Notes under the pieces: model-generated
The model's input: the letters and a program-made list of their open reading frames with translations, nothing else
What the model was told of the DNA's origin: nothing
Database searches by the model: none
Shown here: positions 42,185-42,229 of the stretch, in pieces
How positions within the stretch are numbered: position 1 is the first letter of the stretch
How the letters are laid out: every line of letters begins with the position of its first letter
Translations under genes and position numbers: made by a program
Origin: Acidobacteriota bacterium
GTDB taxonomy: Bacteria; Acidobacteriota; Vicinamibacteria; Marinacidobacterales; Marinacidobacteraceae
Length of the DNA stretch: 42,229 nucleotides
NCBI GenBank assembly: GCA_009840635.1
Contig: VXNL01000085.1
Coordinates: 1 to 42,229, forward strand
Direction: 5' to 3'

Positions 42185-42229
42185 CGGAGGGCGTGCGTAG
42201 GCCGGAGGGGCGGATGGAGTAGCGCCGTG
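42185..42229. other. Non-coding end of window
   Basis: 45 bases after the M28 stop; nothing recognised. Confidence 0.5.

Noticed and set aside
1..42229. CRISPR array, tRNA, rRNA, prophage or transposase
   Set aside because: No short direct repeats with even spacers, no RNA-gene sequence and no phage or transposase motifs were seen in reading the window.

Overview
The window is about 42 kb of very GC-rich DNA packed with bacterial genes. The mix of secreted S9 peptidases with PD40 propellers, M28 peptidases, a DUF5117/DUF4953-type metalloprotease, spondin-domain lipoproteins, PQQ-like propellers and an FtsX-type ABC exporter is what I would expect of a Gemmatimonadota chromosome. Acidobacteriota or a related lineage is the alternative. 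No rRNA, tRNA, CRISPR array, phage gene or transposase was seen. The assignment rests on gene content alone.

Layout. 1-3218 (minus): a truncated EamA transporter and a PSMA-like M28 peptidase. 3288-6527 (plus): a second M28 peptidase diverging from the first, an acetamidase/formamidase lipoprotein and a DUF1330 protein. 6532-12132 (minus): a tight operon of an aldehyde-dehydrogenase-like protein, an ABC ATPase and a 1161-residue FtsX-type permease. 12514-21524 (plus): two tandem S9 peptidases, a HupE/UreJ protein and two PQQ-like propeller proteins joined by a TAATG overlap. 21891-28847 (minus): a cold-shock protein, a double-domain amidohydrolase, a compact AMP-forming enzyme, a glycosyltransferase, a small secreted protein and a Tat-exported asparaginase-family amidase. 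28971-35278 (plus): a PLP dehydratase, a gamma-glutamyltransferase, two spondin lipoproteins and a TrkA-like protein. 35459-40183 (minus): a large zinc metalloprotease and HflC/HflK. 40237-42184 (plus): a SnoaL-like lipoprotein and a third M28 peptidase with a C-terminal Fn3-like domain.

Taken together, at least nine genes hydrolyse peptide or amide bonds (three M28, two S9, one HExxH protease, gamma-glutamyltransferase, asparaginase-type amidase, acetamidase/formamidase). With the amidohydrolase and the dehydratase they suggest a scavenger living on peptides and amino acids, with much of the digestion outside the cytoplasm. That reading is inferred from gene content.

The main unexplained structure is a family of dispersed palindromic elements between genes (about 12195-12403, 21533-21708, 29990-30157, 35295-35377, with fragments near 16614 and 35421). 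They end in inverted arms that each contain a REP-like hairpin. Other points of interest are a pseudogene tail of an amidohydrolase at 21741-21806, an amidohydrolase whose second domain has lost its HxH motif, an M28 peptidase with Asp where the first zinc-ligand His should be, and a HupE gene whose start codon is missing just behind a repeat fragment.
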